Part shown: one piece after another, positions 59,491-64,000 of the stretch | How positions within the stretch are numbered: the stretch's first letter is position 1 | Layout of the letters: each line of letters starts with the position of its first letter | Assembly (NCBI RefSeq): GCF_003987255.1 | Contig: NZ_PIQC01000003.1 | Location: forward strand, 372,001-436,000 | DNA length: 64,000 nt | Reading direction: 5' to 3' | DNA from: Idiomarina ramblicola | Lineage (GTDB): Bacteria > Pseudomonadota > Gammaproteobacteria > Enterobacterales > Alteromonadaceae | Made by a program: the position numbers and the translations under genes | Notes under the pieces: model-generated | Told to the model about the DNA's origin: nothing | The model's input: the letters and a program-made list of their open reading frames with translations, nothing else | Databases searched by the model: none

Positions 59491-60960
59491 TTACATCATT
59501 ACAACGTCAAATTGTTCCTGATTATACAGCGATTCGGTTTGTACTTTTATTTGACGTGAAACAAAGAGCTCAAGTTCAGCCAGGGCGTGAGATTCCTCGT
59601 TAAGTAAGGCTTCACTTACCTGAGCAGAGGCATAAACAACGAACTTATCTGCCTCGTAGGCTTTATGCACCCGGACAATTTCACGCATAATTTCATAGCA
59701 GACCGTTTCAACCGTCTTCATGCTTCCCCGGCCCAGACAAACCGGGCATTCCGAACAAAGAACATGTTCCAGGCTTTCCCTGGTGCGTTTTCGCGTCATC
59801 TCAACCAGACCAAGAGAAGTGAAGCCATTAATGGTCGTTTTTGCCCGGTCTTTGGCCAGGGCATGTTCCAGACTGTGTAAGACCCGACGCTTATGCTCTT
59901 CATCTTGCATGTCGATAAAGTCGATAATGATGATGCCACCTAAATTACGTAAACGTAATTGACGGGCAATCGACTGAGTGGCCTCGATATTGGTATTGAA
60001 GATGGTTTCTTCTAAATTACGATGACCGACAAAGGCGCCGGTATTAATATCAACCGTCGTCATAGCTTCGGTCTGGTCGATAATCAGTGATCCCCCTGAC
60101 TTTAAATCGACCCGGCGATCCAGCGCCCGCTGCATTTCATTTTCAACATCAAACAAATCAAAAATGGGTCGATCGCCCGTGTAGTATTCCAGCACAGAGG
60201 TTAATTCGGGGATAAAGTCCTGAGTAAAGACTTTCAGTGTATCGAAAGTGACTTTAGAATCGACCCGAATACGCTCAATTTCCTCCCCAACAAAGTCGCG
60301 CAAAACACGGCACGAAAGGTTGAGGTCTTCGTACAGCATACCTACTTTACGCTGTGCTTTTTTTCGTTTCTTTATTTTTTCCCACAACCGAAAAAGAAAA
60401 TCGGCGTCGCCTCGTAAGGATTGATCTGGCGCGCCTTCTGCAGCGGTGCGAACAATAAATTTCCCGTCGCTTTTACTGACTTCTTCGGCTAACTGACGCA
60501 AACGCTCGCGTTCCTCACCTTCTTCAATGCGCTGAGAGACGCCTACATGGTCACTCTTGGGCATAAAGACCAGATACCTTGACGGTAGGGTAATGTCGGT
60601 GGTTAAACGCGCTCCTTTGGTTCCCAGAGGGTCTTTAACCACCTGAACCATAATGTGCTGCCCCTGATGCACCAGCTCAGTAATCTTTTGTTGAGGCTTT
60701 TCGTCAGGCTGGGGTAAATCATCACCGTCTACCTGCACTACAATATCTGACGCATGTAAAAACGCGGCTTTATCCAGTCCAATATCAATAAAAGCAGCCT
60801 GCATGCCCGGCAACACCCTGGATACCTTACCCATGTAGATATTGCCGACTAAACCACGCTTTGCCTGACGTTCAATGTGGACTTCCTGCAGGATGCCATT
60901 TTCAACAAGCACAACACGAGTCTCGGTGGGGGTCACATTCATTAAGACTTCAACGCTCAT
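59491..60960 (-). CDS. rng: Ribonuclease G
   Basis: RNase G processes the 5' end of 16S rRNA and some mRNAs. The start at 60960 (after AGGTGA; a GTG three codons earlier is possible) gives 489 residues, the E. coli length. It has the S1-like domain (GLVGNIYMGKVSRVLPGMQA), the catalytic core with IDQTEAMTTVDINTG and GGIIIIDFIDM, and the zinc-link cysteines in HVLCSECPVCLGRG. It overlaps maf by 11 bases. Confidence 0.97.
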   Translation of the reverse strand: MSVEVLMNVTPTETRVVLVENGILQEVHIERQAKRGLVGNIYMGKVSRVLPGMQAAFIDIGLDKAAFLHASDIVVQVDGDDLPQPDEKPQQKITELVHQGQHIMVQVVKDPLGTKGARLTTDITLPSRYLVFMPKSDHVGVSQRIEEGEERERLRQLAEEVSKSDGKFIVRTAAEGAPDQSLRGDADFLFRLWEKIKKRKKAQRKVGMLYEDLNLSCRVLRDFVGEEIERIRVDSKVTFDTLKVFTQDFIPELTSVLEYYTGDRPIFDLFDVENEMQRALDRRVDLKSGGSLIIDQTEAMTTVDINTGAFVGHRNLEETIFNTNIEATQSIARQLRLRNLGGIIIIDFIDMQDEEHKRRVLHSLEHALAKDRAKTTINGFTSLGLVEMTRKRTRESLEHVLCSECPVCLGRGSMKTVETVCYEIMREIVRVHKAYEADKFVVYASAQVSEALLNEESHALAELELFVSRQIKVQTESLYNQEQFDVVMM

Positions 60961-61546
60961 CGACTTCACCTGTCATCTCGAACATCCGCAATAGTTGTTC
61001 TGTTTCATATAAAGGTAAGCCAACAACCGCAAAGTAGCTACCGTCAATGCGCTTTATAAACTTACCGCCATAGCCCTGGATGCCATAACCAGCGGCTTTG
61101 TCGTGAGGTTCACCGGTTTCCCAGTAGGCCGTTATTTCTTCATCGGTCAGTGAGGCAAATTCAACCTGAGTTGTCACTACCGCCGTTTCCTGGCCCGCAA
61201 TGCTATGCCCGTTCCAGTGACACACACTGACAGAGGTTAACACCTGGTGAGTCTGACCCGACAGCTGTTTCATCATTTGACTGAAGTGTTCGTAATTTTC
61301 AGGTTTTTCCATCACTTGCCCCTGAAAACTGATCAGAGTGTCAGAACCTACCAACAGACAAGTGTCTCGCTGTCTTTTCGCTACGGCCTGTACCTTTTCT
61401 TCCGCTAAACGGCTGACATAATCATGAGCGCTTTCGGCTGGCCCTTGTCGTTCTTCTATATCGGGAACTTCACAGTCAAACGGACGATGCAGTAAAGTCA
61501 GTAATTCACGTCGCCGGGGAGAAGATGAGGCAAGCAACAAACGCAT
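60950..61546 (-). CDS. maf: Maf-family nucleotide pyrophosphatase (YhdE type)
   Basis: YhdE hydrolyses dTTP, UTP and modified pyrimidine triphosphates, acting as a house-cleaning enzyme. The start at 61546 shares a base with the mreD stop (TAATG) and gives 198 residues beginning MRLLLASSSPRRRELL. Further Maf motifs are VGSDTLISFQGQVMEKP, MKQLSGQTHQVLTSVSV and DKAAGYGIQGYGGKFIKRID. It sits between mreD and rng, as in E. coli. Confidence 0.95.
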   Translation of the reverse strand: MRLLLASSSPRRRELLTLLHRPFDCEVPDIEERQGPAESAHDYVSRLAEEKVQAVAKRQRDTCLLVGSDTLISFQGQVMEKPENYEHFSQMMKQLSGQTHQVLTSVSVCHWNGHSIAGQETAVVTTQVEFASLTDEEITAYWETGEPHDKAAGYGIQGYGGKFIKRIDGSYFAVVGLPLYETEQLLRMFEMTGEVDER

Positions 61547-62031
61547 TAAACGACTCCAAATCGACGACGCACTTTCCGCAGTAGAGGGAAGACCCAAAGC
61601 CAGAAAATAGCAGAAGTTAATACCGGCCAAAAGTATGACAACGTAAACTCAGCATCGTGCAAAAATACATTGGCTTCAAACACCACAAAGCGCTTAATAA
61701 AAATCAGCACTGCTATCACCAAAGCTTGCTGTATTAAAGCGAAGTTACGAATACGCTGAAAATGCCGGGCTGCAAAATAAGTGACAACGACCATGCCAAG
61801 CGCATGAACACCGACTATAGAGCCCAGTAAAATATCACTCAGTACCCCTAACACCAATGCCGTGCCCATATTCACCCTATGTGGTAGAGCAATAATCCAG
61901 TACAACATCACCAGCGTCGGCCAGTCTGGTCGGAATGTGTCAAAGGCAGCAGGCATTGGCATTATCATTAGGGTCAAAGCAATAATGTAAGTAACCAACA
62001 AGGTAATGAAGCCAGGTTTTACCACTATCAT
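61546..62031 (-). CDS. mreD: Rod shape-determining protein MreD
   Basis: MreD is an integral membrane part of the elongasome. The 161-residue product has five or six hydrophobic helices and the family pattern RPDWPTLVMLYWIIALPHRV near residue 35. Its start overlaps the mreC stop by four bases. Sequence conservation is low in this family; order in mreBCD makes the call secure. Confidence 0.95.
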   Translation of the reverse strand: MIVVKPGFITLLVTYIIALTLMIMPMPAAFDTFRPDWPTLVMLYWIIALPHRVNMGTALVLGVLSDILLGSIVGVHALGMVVVTYFAARHFQRIRNFALIQQALVIAVLIFIKRFVVFEANVFLHDAEFTLSYFWPVLTSAIFWLWVFPLLRKVRRRFGVV

Positions 62032-62885
62032 TCCTCATCCTCATCAAAAATGGGTTGCTGTTCGCCTTGGCTTGGCCATAGCAGTAACACGTTACGTACC
62101 CTATCGAGGGCACTGACCGGATCGGCAAATACCGTTGCAAAAGGCAACGATTCATCTCTTACAACACTGCTGATTTGTGCCACCGGGTACCCTTCGGGGA
62201 AAACGCCTCCCAGGCCTGAAGACATGAGTAAATCGCCTTCCTGTAAATCACTGCTGTGTGGGATAAACATCAATTCGAGTCTGCCAATGTCACCGGTTCC
62301 CTGAGCCAATACTCGAATATCGTTCCGTTCAGAGCGCAAAGATATAGCATGGCTTTGATCCGACAAAAGTAATACGCGAGCGGTATTACCGCCAACATCC
62401 TGCACCTGACCTATGATGCCGTTACTGTCCAGTACAGGCTGGCCTTCGTAAACGCCACTTAACGTTCCCTTGTTGATAACCAACTGTTGGGAAAAAGGCT
62501 CCGAGGCTACGGCAATCACTTCTGCAACCATACGTCGGACGGAGTCACGAGCATCTGACCCCAGCAGCTCACGTAACCGCTTATTTTCATTCTGAAGAAA
62601 GCGCAACTGCTGCTGCTCGCCCTGCAGCTCAAGAATCGCTCTTTTTAGCCGTTTATTCTCATCACTTAACTGCGACGTTGTTTTCAGTGACTCAGATAAG
62701 CCGTCGAGTATTTGCTCTGGCAAAATGGCCAAGTATTGGACAGGTGCAACTAAGGAGTTCAAGAATAGCCTAACCGGCTTCATCGCCTGTAGACGATGAT
62801 CAATAAAAATCAGTAGAAACGAACAGGCTAGTGCGAGCACTAGCCTGGAAAGTAAGGATGGACCGCGGGCAAACAGCGTCTTCAT
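62028..62885 (-). CDS. mreC: Rod shape-determining protein MreC
   Basis: MreC is a bitopic periplasmic scaffold that activates the elongation synthases PBP2-RodA. The 285 residues have a membrane helix (about 10-27), a coiled coil (about 65-110, rich in Leu, Glu and Gln) and the C-terminal beta-barrel pair with NKGTLSGVYEGQPVLDSNGI and SGLGGVFPEGYPVAQ. The acidic tail ends DEDEE. It starts three bases after mreB. Confidence 0.96.
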   Translation of the reverse strand: MKTLFARGPSLLSRLVLALACSFLLIFIDHRLQAMKPVRLFLNSLVAPVQYLAILPEQILDGLSESLKTTSQLSDENKRLKRAILELQGEQQQLRFLQNENKRLRELLGSDARDSVRRMVAEVIAVASEPFSQQLVINKGTLSGVYEGQPVLDSNGIIGQVQDVGGNTARVLLLSDQSHAISLRSERNDIRVLAQGTGDIGRLELMFIPHSSDLQEGDLLMSSGLGGVFPEGYPVAQISSVVRDESLPFATVFADPVSALDRVRNVLLLWPSQGEQQPIFDEDEE

Positions 62886-62888
62886 GAA

Positions 62889-63950
<1,062 letters not shown>

Positions 63951-63978
63951 TTATAAGCTAACAGAGTGACAGCAAAGA

Positions 63979-64000
63979 ACTCAGTAAATGCTTACTGAGT
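63979..64000. repeat. Inverted repeat at the window edge upstream of mreB
   Basis: ACTCAGTAA (63979-63987) and TTACTGAGT (63992-64000) are perfect inverted copies around ATGC, and the stem may continue past the window. On the minus strand it is followed by TTCTTTGC, so it could be a terminator of the gene upstream of mreB or a protein site. Confidence 0.5.

Overview
The window is a contiguous stretch of chromosome from a gammaproteobacterium, most likely an Alteromonadales member close to Idiomarina. This rests on gene order, the closeness of most proteins to their E. coli/Vibrio/Shewanella counterparts, a respiratory bc1 complex between rpsI and sspA, and a DUF721 (DciA-type) gene near secA. 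The genus is an inference from memory of family sequences, not a search. Almost every base is a conserved housekeeping gene. I see no insertion sequence, prophage, CRISPR array, tRNA or rRNA gene.

Layout. (1) 1-21688: the division and cell wall (dcw) cluster on the minus strand, transcribed mraZ-rsmH-ftsL-ftsI-murE-murF-mraY-murD-ftsW-murG-murC-ddlB-ftsQ-ftsA-ftsZ, then lpxC, an M23-family peptidase and secA (cut by the window edge). A DUF721/DciA gene lies in the opposite direction between lpxC and the peptidase. The cluster is very tight: most neighbours overlap by 1-17 bases. (2) 21789-24412: a divergent membrane GGDEF-EAL protein and the RNase P RNA gene. (3) 24456-28711: rsmI, then divergent lpoA-yraN-diaA-dolP. 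(4) 28717-33695: sspB-sspA, the cytochrome bc1 genes petABC and rpsI/rplM, all minus. (5) 33710-37945: zapE (minus), then zapG-degQ-degS (plus), envelope quality control. (6) 37963-43238: murA, ibaG, mlaBCDEF and a TetR-family regulator (minus). (7) 43395-51470: kdsD-kdsC-lptC-lptA-lptB-rpoN-hpf-ptsN-rapZ-npr-mgtE (plus), joining Kdo/LPS export to sigma-54 and the nitrogen PTS. (8) 51485-63932: pmbA, yjgA, tldD, a nitrilase, yhdP, rng, maf and mreDCB.

The genes share a theme: building and guarding the envelope (peptidoglycan precursors, divisome, rod system, LPS assembly, phospholipid transport, periplasmic proteolysis, Sec export), with translation and respiration genes in between.

I did not find a clearly new multi-gene system. 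The best leads are regulatory: a 10-bp-phased MraZ operator with a perfect DnaA box inside it in front of the dcw operon; overlapping divergent promoters with a palindrome between the TetR gene and the kds/lpt operon; a possible sigma-E promoter before degQ; and a DiaA homologue with a shortened SIS core but an apparently retained DnaA-contact end. The periplasmic sensor region of the GGDEF-EAL protein is also unrecognised.
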